NCBI GenBank assembly: GCA_039619475.1
Contig: CM077115.1
Span: 537,696,315 to 537,760,314, forward strand
DNA from: Icerya purchasi
Lineage: Eukaryota > Arthropoda > Insecta > Hemiptera > Monophlebidae
DNA length: 64,000 bases
Direction of reading: 5' to 3'
The translations under genes and the position numbers were made by a program. Positions 30,561 through 43,045 of the stretch are shown here, one piece after another. The notes beneath the pieces were generated by a model that had not been told where the DNA came from, ran no database searches, and worked only from the letters and a program-made list of their open reading frames with translations. Every line of letters begins with the position of its first letter. Within the stretch, counting starts at the first letter, position 1.

Positions 30561-31885
30561 AACTGTAGGCACCCCGGTCGTTTTCATTTGCCGACCGTGC
30601 TTCGGCATCTATTCCTTCTGCTAATTTACCTCACCCTAAATCACCTTTCACGAACATTCTAATCCTAAAACTCATCTCAACCCTTCTCCACAATTGCCTA
30701 TCCTCCCATCTAATCTTTTTCCACTTCCCTCTCTAACGGATGCGCTCTTAATAAGACTTACTCCTCTTCGGTCAATTCCAGTTCCCAAAGTAATTGTTCC
30801 TCAGCACTTAACACCGTCAGCCTTACGCCTCCGACCATTCGCAACTACTCCCCTTCGCCTAACTCTTCGACAGTTAATTCGTTAACAAAAGCTATCATCA
30901 AGCTTTTTACTTCTAACAACATTGAATCTTCTTCTTCCTTTACTAACTCCCCATCACACATCCCATCTAATTTTATTCACCTTAAATAGTTGCATTAAAT
31001 ACTTCTTTTTTTTTTTTTATTGCTTATGTTAAAAAGTACAGTGCTTGGAATTTGCTCCTTTTGCTCTTTTCAATTTCTTCTCTTTTCCCCTTTTCCGTCT
31101 ATATTTTCTTTCTCTCCCCCGTTCGCAGTTTAGTCCCGCCATTATACCGGATTTTTAGACATTCGAAGTAATTGTGTAAACGCCTTTTCACAGCAACTTC
31201 TATTTCATCAAACGAATGTACTAATGCTGCAGTAGCCAATACCACCGTCGAGCTCAGATATATTTTCACTAATTTTATCTCTCACCAGTGTACACGTGAT
31301 GTACTTTTTTAAGACTCAGATGCGCTGATACGACTCTATGGTATAATGACATAAATGTGTATATGTACTAACTTCGCTATTGCGAGAGTGCTACCATGAA
31401 TTGTGATGCTTACACAATTCCTTTTTTATTTTTATAATTCAACTGTGACGAACACAAGAATACTTGCACCAATGCCTATAAAATCCTTTTTTTTAATTTC
31501 AGTTTTTTCTTTGCTCTCCTTTTGTTTTTATCCCAAAGTTCCATTGTAAAGTGAATTACTAGCACTACTTTTTCACTGAGCTTCTTTTTACTGACAACTA
31601 CTAATCCTTCTCTTCCTCTATTTATCTATCATCTTTCCATTTAAATTATTAGTCTCGGTTTCCGTTCTCTGCTATACTCCTCTCCTACATTTTTACGCTT
31701 TCTTTAATTCATTTATCTGTTTACTTTTTGCACCTTCTCTTATTGAATTATCTTATATTAAAAATTTTCCCCACTCTATTCTACCTTATATTATTTTCTT
31801 TTTTCAGTCACTTCATGCACCCCACCCCCTCTTGCTTTCTTTACAATTTTTTCATTGTCTCTTTCCTTATCTTTTTAGTTTCTAC
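30561..31885. other. Pyrimidine-rich region, probably LINE 5' sequence
   Basis: C- and T-rich on the plus strand, with a frame at 30694-30885 rich in P, L and T. It precedes the family C endonuclease start at 31886 and may hold the decayed ORF1 end and UTR of that copy, but no zinc knuckle was seen. A poly(T)-like run lies at about 31003-31018. Confidence 0.35.
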
Positions 31886-33185
31886 ATGGCTACTATCTTT
31901 AATATCGTACAGTGGAACTGTCGCAGTCTTATAGCCAACAAAAATTCATTAGAAGGTCTATTGAATATTTACAATATCACCGTTTCCCACATATTTCGGA
32001 AACGTGATTAGAACCACATATGGCTGCCATTTTCATTGGATATAAGATAGTCAAGCGATGGTAATAGCGGATCTGCAATCCTTATTGAGGATGTCATTTG
32101 TTTTCACTTTCATGATGTTTCGTTTAATTCTCCTTGCAGTCCTTATCATCCTAATATTGTACACGTTTCCTTCCTTTCAAATTATGCACGCCCATTTAAC
32201 ATAGTTTCTACATATGTTTCTCCTAGCTGTGATCTTCGTATTTTTCCCTTCGCTACGTTTCTCAATTCCATTCCTCAACCTTTCATCATTGGTGGGGATT
32301 GAAATCCCCCCTCCCCCTTCAAACTATAACTTCAACAATACTGTTCTTAAGAATCTTATCGTTTTTGAAAATTCAGTTCTTCTCAACGATCTCTTTCTTA
32401 CTTATTATAGGAAGAGTCCAAATAGCTGTAGTTCTCTAGATCTAACATTTTCAACTTCAACTATTGGTTTTTTAACTACAATTCGTCAACCCTCGTGGAC
32501 TCCCATGGTAGTGGCCGTATTCATATTCCAATAACCGCTCTAAATCTTCCTACCCAGTCCTATTTCAAACCTCTTCATCATCCTCAATGGAATTTATCTA
32601 AAACGGATTGTACTCTCTTTCGTTCCTTAGTTAATTCTTCACTCCCCTCCACTCGGCTCAATTCTGATCCAATATCCCAGTATAACCTATTCCTAAATTC
32701 TATTACGAATGCTTTCTCGCTCGCCTCTCCTTCCCGTCCTGTAGAACAGCCTCATTCCTCTGGTGAAATGAGGAGTGGAACGTTGCTTTCGATTACAATC
32801 GCACCAGTTTTAGAATATTCCAGTCAAATGCTACCCTCGAAAATTTTTTTGCACATAAACGAGCCAATGCAAGAGCCAGATACATTCTTAAATCCTCCAA
32901 GAAGTACTCCTGGAAAAATCTTTGCTCTTCCTTATCTAGAGTTACTCCACTCAATCATATCTGAAAAATGGCGAGTACATTTAAATTTCCATTTTCAGAA
33001 CGCCTTTTCATTTGTAACATACCCGTTGATATTTTCCTACCTTTTGTTGACCCTGTTGATCCCACATATTTTCCTAATGTTGATGAGATATATCTTTTCT
33101 GTTTCAAGTAAACACTACTCCTCATTTTCTAACTTCTTCCTTCAATATTTATGAATTAAAATCCACTCTTGAAAAATCATCCGGC
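31886..33185 (+). pseudogene. Family C LINE, plus-strand copy 2: endonuclease to RT start
   Basis: Starts at ATG 31886 with MATIFNIVQWNCRSL, closely matching the copy at 56.07 kb (LNILQWNCRSL). Endonuclease pieces follow in broken frames, including IGG(D) near 32290 and a 32495-33154 frame whose WNLSKTDCTLFR and ISQYNLFLNSI match WNLHKTDWNRFR and ISQYSSFTNSI in the 56-kb copy. The RT start reads FNIYELKSTLEKSSG near 33137-33180, matching FNINELRSTLNNSS in the 17-19 kb copy. It then ends abruptly against minus-strand RT sequence, so it lacks most of RT and all of RNase H. Confidence 0.75.
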
Positions 33186-33625
33186 CCCACTCCAACAACT
33201 TCCTCCGGATATTTCGAAACGATTTCAATTTTTTTGAATGGGTAGTTTCGATGGACGCCAAAAACTAAACAAAGATCGTCGGCATAAGAAATTAAGACAA
33301 ACTTGTTATTAAAGGATTTACAAAAATGTTCAACTCTATGGTGAACCATAGAGTATAGCAAATTCCATAGAGTAGGACCTAAGATAGATCCTTGGGGGAC
33401 ACCACATATGGCCTTCCTAGAGAGGGACAAGGAGCCCAACACCAGACCTACAACTCTATCAGTAAAGTAATTGATGATTGGATTGATTATATAGGGATTG
33501 AAATTATTTCTTATCATGATAGCAATCATTCAGACCATCTGCAATTGTCAAAGGCCCCCTTGATATCATAGGAGATGACAACCGCAGACCTGCCGGCAAC
33601 GGTTGAGTATTTAATTTGAGAAACA

Positions 33626-33633
33626 AGTTTAAA
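33626..33633 (+). repeat. hAT target-site duplication, left
   Basis: AGTTTAAA, matched by AGTTTAAG at 35819-35826 (7 of 8). Eight bases is the hAT superfamily length. Confidence 0.8.
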
Positions 33634-35818
33634 CAGTGGCGGCTCGTTCATGTGTTCACATTCGCACGTGAACACCCTGGATTCAACTTTAAAAAAGTAG
33701 AATCCAATGTTTTTATTTATATTTATTATTTATATATCACTATTAGTAAAATTAATGTTAAAAATAAATTGATTTTACATTTTTAAAAAGTAATTAAGTT
33801 TTGTCCAGAATTCTTTTAGTGTGAAGGCTACTTGTAGCACGTGCGATCGAAAATCATGTAAGTACAATGTAGTAGTGTGTCAGAAAGATAAAAATGATGT
33901 TGTGTTAGTGCATGTGTTACATCGGCTTGATGGAGCACACTCGAATTGTGAACCAAACGATAGGCGTTGTTCTTGCAAGATTATATTTTGTAGGTGGGCA
34001 GTACTTTAACGAAGTGAATTTGATTATAAACAGAATTAATCGATAAATTTTCATAAAACGTTTATATGTTTACATTTTTTTACTATTTATAACTATATTT
34101 GAATTTTGAAGGAAATAAAGTTTGATTGGAGCATATTTATGTGCTTATTTTTACCTTTATTTTATAAGATAAATGTATAATTGCATCTATATTATATCGA
34201 TTGTGTTATTGTGTTGCATACATATACAAGTTAGTACAATATTGTACATTAAAAAACAGTTATGTGTTTAAAATTACCGTGATTCTATTTGTCAACATTA
34301 TAATTTCCAAATATTGAAATACAGTAAAAATTGGTTATAACGGCATACCAATTAGCATTTAGCGTTGAAAGATTTATGCAGATGAATTTAACAAAAACAT
34401 CATCCTTAATCTTTTTTAATGAAGAAATGAAATTTATATAAACAGAACAGATATACCCTTATTTTTTGTTCTGCTTATTTTGTTAGTGTCAACATGTAAA
34501 ATGCTTATTATAAATATAACATTGATGAAAACTTGTGGTAAGACCATTGCAAAAAATATTAAAAAAATATTACTATACTTATTTTATTATAATAAAAAAT
34601 CGAAAAATTACAAATTTCTTCAAAAGTAAGAAAACATCAAACCACTTCCGTTTTGATACAGTTTCTTTTCTCTCTCTCTTGCTTTATACTGATTTAAGTT
34701 TTTTTATTATCATACTTTTATGTACAAAAAAAAAAAAGTGTATTTGTGTTTTTGACCAAGAAATATATGTAGTTATAATTATAAATAAATGATTGCTTAT
34801 TCAGCGTAATTTATGCCATAAAATATTTAGTGTCATTTTCGTAACAAACTGTTCATTAGTAGTAAATTTTGAACATTAAAAAATTATAATGCTTTATTTG
34901 ATGTGGGATATAACGACCGGATTATTCAGCTTTTTGAATGTTTTTATAACTAATTTCTACTGTATCTTATAATTTGTCATTTTATTATACTCTTGTTGGT
35001 AAGACATGCATTATGTAAAACTGATACTGTTCAAGATGTTGGCTGGATATTTTAGCATAAAAATTTAATTGTTTTTCTTTTTAAGCAAATTCAAAATAAT
35101 TCTAATAATTGATAAATTAAAATAATGATAAAATATAAATATTACATAGACTTAAAAAACTTTAACAACTAACATTTTGCAAAATTTTAACTTTTGTTTG
35201 TTTTTAATGGTCTTAAATAAAAATGTGTAACGAGTTTTCACAGTTCATATTATTAAAATTAAAATTAAAATATTTGGTAGAAACCACATCACTTTTAAAA
35301 ATACTAATAACGTTTTGAATATGTATACACAGTCGATCATTGGGAACATAGTTTAGTTTTTAATGATGGACCGTATATATTCATTCGAATATTTTCAATA
35401 GTGTCGTAGTTTCTACCTAAAATTGTAATTTTCTTAAGGATAAAAAGTGCTAATTATATTCTTACTGAGTTTTTCGACACTAAAACGAATTAAAACATTT
35501 CTATGTAGCACAATGTGTGAAGACAGGTTAAATGCTTTAGCTATGTTATCAATTGAAAAACAAATGTTCCACAATATTCCTAACTTTCATGAAACTGTTA
35601 TAGATTTTTTTTCTTTAAAGAAAGATAGAAGAATAGATTTAGTTTACAAGACTTTTAACTGAAAATTATTAGTATGCCCACACGCACACAAACACATACA
35701 TACATACATATATTTGTACATATATAGTTTTTGATAAATTTTTTTCAATAAATATTTGTGTAATATTTAATATATTTAATTGTGAACCTCCACTTCTGTT
35801 ACTCACGAGCCGCCACTG
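33634..35818. mobile_element. hAT DNA transposon, non-autonomous deletion derivative
   Basis: Terminal inverted repeats of 14 perfect bases (CAGTGGCGGCTCGT at 33634-33647 and its reverse complement at 35805-35818) flanked by an 8-bp duplication. The 2185-bp interior is AT-rich. It retains only the end of a hAT transposase (35447-35662) and a cysteine-containing frame of unknown origin (33821-34009), so it cannot transpose itself. It split an older R1-like RT gene. The family is one of the hAT groups whose ends begin CAGTGGCGG. Confidence 0.92.
35447..35662 (+). pseudogene. hAT transposase C-terminal dimerisation segment
   Basis: The frame reads LLSFSTLKRIKTFLCSTMCE, followed by DRLNALAMLSIE. 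This is the hAT dimerisation motif, in which S-F-S-x-L-K-x-I-K-x-x-x-R-S-T-M is followed by x-R-L-x-x-L-A-x-L-S-I-E. A tail DLVYKTFN and a stop follow. The DDE catalytic core and BED finger are absent. The arginine normally before S-T-M is C here. The piece is close to the right TIR, as in full-length relatives. Confidence 0.85.
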
Positions 35819-36284
35819 AGTTTAAGTACCGCACCCTCCGAAGAAACCCCTGTATGAAAACCGAACTGATTAGAATGAAGCAGATTTTTGTTGGACACCT
35901 CGTCCAAAATAGATCTGTGAACAACCCTCTCAAATACCCTGCCAATTGAATTTTGCAGGGATAGCTGCTAACTGAGGAGAGGTTTTTCCCCGGCTTGGAA
36001 AGCAGCTTAATATCAGCCACTTTTCAGCACTGCGGAAAGATTTGCAATTGAATACATCTAAAAAAGAGTGTGAAGATAAGAGCTGGAAACTTCTTATTTA
36101 GAAATTTCACAAGTTTATTGTTTATTTTATCAGAAGAAGATGCTTTTTTATTTTCTAATTTTTTAATTATATTATCCAGCGTGTCTAAAGGAAGGCAGCA
36201 CTGAGTTGTTAATAGGCGCAAAATCAGGCAGCTGATCAGCTTTGTGAGGGAGAAAATGGTCCAGGAAAAGCTCTCACTTTTCAA

Positions 36285-36550
36285 TTTCAGAACACAAAAG
36301 TCGCTGATGGGACCTCAAGTCAGGAATCGCCAGCTCTGGCACGCCTTTAACCAACAGTTTATATGGCCTACTGTCATAAGGTCTCCCTACTCCCTATAAC
36401 GCCTCCTTTATCCTCTCCTTTCCTTCATCTTCTGTGGTACCTGCACTGATGTCCTTTGTTGCGTCCTAGCTATTTAGTTTTTTAGCTTAACTTTTCCTGT
36501 TGTTGGGTCAAAGTCGCTGGTGCGCCCACAAAAAAAAAAAAAAAAAAAAA
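36285..36550 (+). mobile_element. LINE 3' UTR in plus orientation with poly(A)
   Basis: A pyrimidine-rich tail ends GTTGGGTCAAAGTCGCTGG, then TGCGCCCAC, and runs directly into a poly(A) stretch at about 36530-36550. The tail is in the opposite direction to the RT immediately left of it. It may be the 3' part of the same insertion (inverted by twin priming) or of a different LINE. Confidence 0.6.
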
Positions 36551-37160
36551 AACAACAAAGAGAAAATTTAATATTTTTATTGATAATTGAAGTGAGCAAG
36601 TAGTCAATGATGCTGGGCACCCATTATAATTTGAGAAAGTTGGGGTTGTTGTGATTCTTTATTATGAAGTTATTTGAATGTAAGTGTACGAAAATAGTGA
36701 GGAATATTTTGCAAAAATAACTTAATGACAACGCGTGAGTAATAGCCAGAAAATGTTACTTTAGAGTGTTGATTTACTTTTAAAAAATCAATCTAGCTGG
36801 AAAAATTTATGGCTGTTTTTACTTATTAGGACTAATGATTCTTTTTTATATTTCAGTGTGCTATATGACCAAACCAATGGAATACGTGAGATATTGTTTT
36901 TTTCGTTCACGGGAACGATTAGGATAAAATGACATCATACATGTTAAAAAAAATAACTTTACTATTTTAATTATCTTTAACGATTAATTGTGAGCTTATA
37001 AATTTCAAAGATTTCATTTAAATAATGATCTTTCTTATGAAACGAAAATAGAATCATTTTTATACTTATTTTGTTGGAGCAGTATTCATCTTATTTTAAT
37101 AAAAATTTGATTTCATTCCAGATTTTTCCCTCAAAATATATGCATATATTAATTGCAATT
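36551..37160. other. AT-rich intron, no gene seen
   Basis: AT-rich sequence between the LINE tail and the foldback element, without open frames or recognised repeats. Confidence 0.4.
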
Positions 37161-38447
37161 TAATTCTTAAGTCAGCCCGGCCGCCATTAGAAAAAATGAC
37201 CCATTTTTACATAACGAAAAAATGTCCAAATTTTATGTAACGTTTGTTATATTTTAATTCTTAGTGACTTCCAAAAAGAAGGAGGTTATACGTTCGTCGC
37301 GTATGTTTTTTTTTTTTTATGTGCATAACTCATATTTATATAGACCGATTTTATTGATTCTTTGTTCGCAATTTATGTTTTTGTTCGATGATGGTTTTCA
37401 TCTTTGGAAACATAATGAAGGGTCACCCTCTTTTGGGCGCAATCGATCGGGCGCGATTTATCGAGCGCAGCTCTATCGGGCGCGACTCTATCGGGCGCAG
37501 CCACTTTCGGACGCAGGCAAACTCAGACCTTTTTACAGACCACCTACGGTGATTTTCAGGTATCATCCGTTAAACGTTATCATCTGTGTTAGTGAGAAAC
37601 ACGAATTACCAAATACTGCAATCAGAAATTCCGTTCAAAAAATACCGTTCTTCGTTAACGATTTAGTTTTTCCGCGCGTACAGCATGAAATATGCATATA
37701 TAATCACAAAACACATATTTTACATGATTTTATTTGGTTATTCACTTTTTTAAAATATTTTCTATTTTTTTTTTGAAATAACGACTTCAGCGTGAAATAC
37801 TCATAAACAGACTTTCGCGATGTAAATTTAAGAGTTCTGTTGGCAATATTGATGCGAATCGGACGAAAATTATTAATATTAATAATCGGTTAAATGAATT
37901 GTCGGTTTTCTTCATTTTTTTTTTTTTTGCTAACGTATAGTCAACCGTATTTAAAAAATTACAAACTATCAACTCTATGCCATTAAAAGTGTAACATAAC
38001 TGGACTGAATTTTCTTCTGATACATATTCCTTATATTATCTTTCTTTTTTATTCGTATCTAGCAAGTTTATTTGTGGATACGTTTATTGAAGTTTTTTCT
38101 GTTATCTACGATTTTAATTACATATTTAATTCCTTGACGAAATATCGAAAAAAACAAACAAAGGTGCAAAAATTTTTGAACATAAATACATTTATGTTAA
38201 TACTGGGCGAGAAATATATACATTATTACAAATTAAAAATTAAATATCCTTGTTTTAAATTTAATATTACGTAAGTGTAAATTATAGTAATCTTTAAATT
38301 AACTCACAGAATGTTCAGTACATAAAATATCCTGCCCGGCTAACTTCTTTTTATTTTTTAGTTCGTTTAGAAAAATTTTCAATCTTCAAAACACTGGACT
38401 AATATTATTTTCATAAAAATTTTAATAAAGCCAATAAGGAAGAAGCT
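37161..38447 (+). repeat. Foldback element, left inverted arm
   Basis: Begins near TTAATTCTTAAG and CCATTAGAAAAAATG, includes the AAAAAATGTCC and ATGTAACG motifs, then at about 37430-37515 a GC-rich array of CGGGCGC units spaced by about 15 bases. The rest is AT-rich and pairs with the right arm as far as CCAATAAGGAAGAAG. The 170-codon frame at 37264-37776 reads through this arm and recurs in the right arm; it is a by-product of the repeat. Confidence 0.8.
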
Positions 38448-41400
38448 TTTCTTGTTTTGTTTAATAATGAAGCGAGCGGCTCATAAAAAAATTATAATAA
38501 TTAGAAAAATCGACTCGACAATACTTGATGCGTGTTTTGTAGGGAAAAAGAAAAAGTAAAGAAGTAAGTTGAGAAACAGAAGCGATTAATTAATTTTCTA
38601 CTGTGAAATAGTTTTTAATAAAAAAAGGAAAAGAACCGTCAATGGCTACAACCACTTTGTAATTAACACGTTTGTTAGTTACAATACGCGTTTTAACTGA
38701 ATTTTTTTTTCTAGAATTTCGTTTTTTTACTAACTTATCACACTAAATTGCAATAATACTTTCTAAATATTGTCAGTTCAGCTGGGTTGGATTTGAGTAA
38801 CACAAAGCTTTTAAAGGAATAATTTGCAGGTATTCGTTATTTGAATCATCGTTCTATCAATTTACATTAAATATGTATAATAGTAACTTATTTTACTTCT
38901 GTTTCTCATCTTATCGACTTTCTTTACTAAAGGCTTTTTGGTTTCATTTCGAAAAAAAAAAATTCTTTAGTGACGGTAGTGAATAATATGAAAGAAGCTA
39001 TATTTAGTTCTCTATATCTGCTTATTGGTAATGACTGCAAAACCTAAATGAGAATTACCTTTTTCGACCTCAGTCTTATTTATTTATTTGGACACGTCAA
39101 TCAAGGTCCTTTACTCGGTTTGCATTTCGATACTTATGATATGTTGTTGCAAATACTAAATTATCCGTACGCTTGCTTGTTTTCTTTTGGTATTTGCTGA
39201 ACAGAAAAGTCCCGTTGAGGCAAAATGTGATCAAACAATAAATGAGTAATTGTTAAAATGAGCACGATCGCCTATTTGTTTTTATATAGTTATTTCATTA
39301 ATTTATTCAGAATGATTTGTCAGTTAGCCTTAGTATGTTTGTTTTTATTTTTGTTCGATTCCTTTAGGTTGCGTTTTCAGATTTAACCTCATTTGGCCTA
39401 AAAGTAAAACGCACAGAAAGAAAAAAATGTTTAATATTTATGAAAAAATGAACTTGCTCCTGCGTGTATGTTTTGTAGTAAACGAAAACATAAAATGTCG
39501 CATGAAGTAGGCATGGAAGAGAGAAGAGGATAAATTTTGAACATATTTATAAGAAAAATAATATTCTAGTCCGTCGTTTTTTTTTGTTTCTTTTTTTCAC
39601 ATACGGCTTAAACACAACTGTGCCCATATCAAGCTGAGCCTGTTAAATTAGCTTACAGCATACTACACAAATTACAATGTTTGGTCGTTTAGTAATAACT
39701 GAAATTTTCAAAAACCACAAAAATTGGAACAATATCCTCATTATTCTTCGATAAGGAATCAATCTTTCTTATATGAAATGGATACAGTTTTATTTAATAA
39801 ATAGGTATTTTCTGTAACACGCATAAACAATATTTAAGTTACCAACAATTTGAAACCTATAGTATGTATTGCGATAAAACTGTCGCAAAAAAATTATCCC
39901 CTCTTTCCATAGGAATGATAATTTCTCAAACCATATATATATATATATATATATATACAAGGTACAACCAGTGTTCATACAGCTAGTCGAATTAGAAATT
40001 ATGTTTTTCCTCTTTCACGTTTTCCCAACAAAATAAGAGTTTGCAATTATAACATAATAATAATAGCATTATTTACAAATATAGAAATAAACGATTTCGA
40101 AATCTTACATATACACCTAAGTAATAATAATAATAATACCTATAATACATGCAAACACTAAAGTTAACTAATTACATTATGTGCTACACCACGAAGATAA
40201 TCTTCAAGCTGAAGCTGATTATAATTTGTTGCGACTTTCAACAAACGTTTGTCGCAATCGACATATTTCTTTTTTTTACTCGGTTACTTTTATCAATAAG
40301 ACTATGTTTTCTTCATTTTGTTGATATTATATCACGTTCATAGACGAATGACAAAAACCATTATGTGTCAACATCCTTTGCGGCATTCTTTTTTTTTCGG
40401 AACAGAAAAGTAAAAATAACAATAATGGCAAGTTTTACACGCATTCATTGTACGTTTTGTTATGTTCTTTTGTTAAGAAAATTAACCATTTTCTTAGAAA
40501 TTAAAAATCGAATAGCCAATCGTACGGGCTATGAACAATGCAGGTAAATATATTTCACCTCTTATGAAGCTATTCAGGATTTGGTCAAATGAACAAACTA
40601 AAGCACTACACTTATTTACAGAGAACAGTTTCATTCGTTAATTTTCCGTACTACGGTCATTATTAAGAATAGCCTATTCGAAAAATATTCTAGTAATTCT
40701 TCTTCCGCCGAAATAATAACTGCTTTACAATAAACCTATAGTCAATTCCAAGAAAAATATACGATTTTTTCCATGACGATTTTATCACTTTTTCTTCTTC
40801 TTTTAGTCCTACAGATTCGCATATTGTAAAATATTCGAGGTCCTATTCATTACCTCTTTTTAATCACTTGCAGGAAATCCCCCATGGTGAGAACCGAACC
40901 GACAAAAAAAAATCGACGCCCGTTTGAGAAACATGAGCAGTTTACAATATATCCATAAAATTATTTTCCGCATATATGTTATTAGTGCTATTGTATTTTT
41001 TCGGAATACTCACTGGCGATCAATATTTACTTGTTTTCTAAAATAATTACATATAACGGTTATAAAACAAATATATACTTTTAAGAATGTCAAATAGTTG
41101 TTTAAAAATCGGAAAATTTTTGTTACTTAATTATGTTAATTTTATTACTAAATGAGATGTTTTATTGATGTTTTTGCATGGTTTAAAAATGAATTCTGGT
41201 TTATGTAGGTCATATTTCACGGTAATAAGAAAAACAGATTCCAAGTAATTAATCCGTGTTACATAACGTGCAGAATTAAATATCTAGCTCTAAAATATTT
41301 ATTTTGCAGGTAACTGGATTTTAGAAAAAATAAATAAATAAATAAAAAAAAAATATAATATAATTTTATCGCAAATACAGCAAAGCAGTTGAGCATAATG

Positions 41401-43045
41401 TGTCAACCGCCAAGGATTTAATATGATAAGTATGAATTATCGTAATTTCAATTTACATAATACTAAATTAAAAACAGGGTCAGTCGATTTGGCTCAAACG
41501 AATGGGTTCCGTTAAAAATAAACATAAAAATAGAAGAATAATTTCTTAAAAATAATAAACGATTTTTTTTAGTAGTTTTTCATAATCATTAAAGTTAATT
41601 TAATTTTATTTTTTTGCGAATGTAAAAATTTATTATAAAGCACATGGATTTCCTTTGAAAGCAGAAAATCTGTCACAGAGGGAAATTATTCCTATGATCT
41701 ACAAATTCTTTCTGAAATTTTTTATTGAAATAACCCGCTAAACGAATACATAATCAGAACTTCAAGTCTTTATAACCGAAAATAATTCTTTTGCGATATA
41801 CGAACGCAAAAGAAGCATTGAAACCAGCTGGTTAATTTTCTAAACAAATTAATTACTAATTTCACGGGTGTTTTTTTGATTCATTACACCTTAAATATGA
41901 TAATTATAGAAGAAAAAAAAAATTAAAAACTCACTAAGGCTAAACTAGGTCTACTTGGAAAAAAGACGAAGTCGAAATGTAACGAGGCGAATCGTGTTGC
42001 GGCCGAAACGAAAGGACTCTCCAGGTAGGTATAAAAAGATTATAAAAAAATGTGATTACTCCTACACCCGGCATAAACATGTAGGTTACTCATTTTTAAT
42101 TTTGTGAAAACTATCCGCCAAGGTACGCCAGTTTATTAATTAATAAATATTCTAAAAACTTTCAATTATTATACGTATAAAAATTTTCACTGACTGCTTT
42201 TACTCAGACTTGGGTCGTTAATGTTCACCACACTAAGGTTAATGAATCATTATATAATTACTAAGTCATTAATATTTTTAAGTTAATTCTAAAAACGGGG
42301 AATATGTCAATTTATATATTCTTGCTTGTACGCAATTTCAGGTAAATACGAAAAGGTTATAAAAACTGATTTTAATTCGTCATTTAATTTGATGAGTCCA
42401 TGCTATTCAGTAGGAGCGTTATTCTGGGTTGATTAAATCATTTTGCAATGTAGATGTATCTGATATATTTACAGTTTGCCACTTCAGTCACGTGTATATA
42501 AATACTAGCGTTCCCCCAATGGTCCAAATTCGACCTTAATTATCATTAAAAATTTTAGAAAAATATATACGAATTTGTATATTTCCAAAATTTTTCTCCC
42601 ACTCTTATACATTCGTTCATTATATATCTGAGAACATATACTTTTATATGTACTTTCAATACAAAAATTAAATGATACCTTAAGATTTAGTACATTGTAA
42701 AAAAGCCAATAATGATGATTATTAAGAAAAATTAAAACATTTCAATAAGAACAGATTTACTGGCTGCAGCGATTTCCTTTTTCATTTTTTGTATTACATT
42801 TTTATTTAAATACGAAAAAAAAAAGTATAACTGTTTCCAAAATTTTGTATACTGATAGCTCTAAAGATCATCAATAGTTACTAAACAGAAAAAAGAAGTA
42901 AGAAAATCGGTTAATAAATAGTGGAGAAGAAGGTACTGAACTGTTTTGTCTTTGCCTATTTATATACAGAAGAAGATTATCCATTATTTTTAAAATAGAA
43001 TTTCCCGCAGTGCATTTATCGGGAATATTTAAACAAATTCAAGGT
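38448..43045. other. Foldback element spacer, non-coding
   Basis: About 4.6 kb of AT-rich sequence between the arms. A TA microsatellite lies at about 39932-39957. The short frames present (for example 39790-39978 and 40149-40547) are unremarkable, and I recognise no transposase, host exon or RNA gene. Confidence 0.5.

Larger units (their letters stand above)
33186..36284 (-). pseudogene. R1-like reverse transcriptase, split by hAT
   Basis: A minus-strand LINE RT. The first part lies at 36284-35819: NIIKKLENKKASSSDKINN and ADIKLLSKPGKNLSSVSSY, the RT region where a PGK and S-Y-x-P-I motif occurs. The hAT element (33634-35818) interrupts it. The frame resumes at 33625 with a VVISYDIKGAFDN strand, then GVPQGSILGPTLWNL and the catalytic SYADDLCLV. 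The GPTLWN and DIKGAFDN forms resemble R1-clade RTs, but the clade call is tentative. A small frameshift follows FDN near 33525. After YADD the similarity fades towards 33186, where the sequence meets the opposing family C copy. Confidence 0.75.

Noticed and set aside
33821..34009. Cysteine-rich 62-codon frame in the hAT element, considered as BED finger
   Set aside because: Cysteine spacing does not fit a BED finger, and no other transposase sequence is attached; origin left open.
37264..37776. 170-codon frame, with the same protein sequence in reverse at 43733-44098
   Set aside because: The shared protein is a consequence of the inverted repeat arms; it includes the CGGGCGC array and AT-rich sequence, and has no domain.
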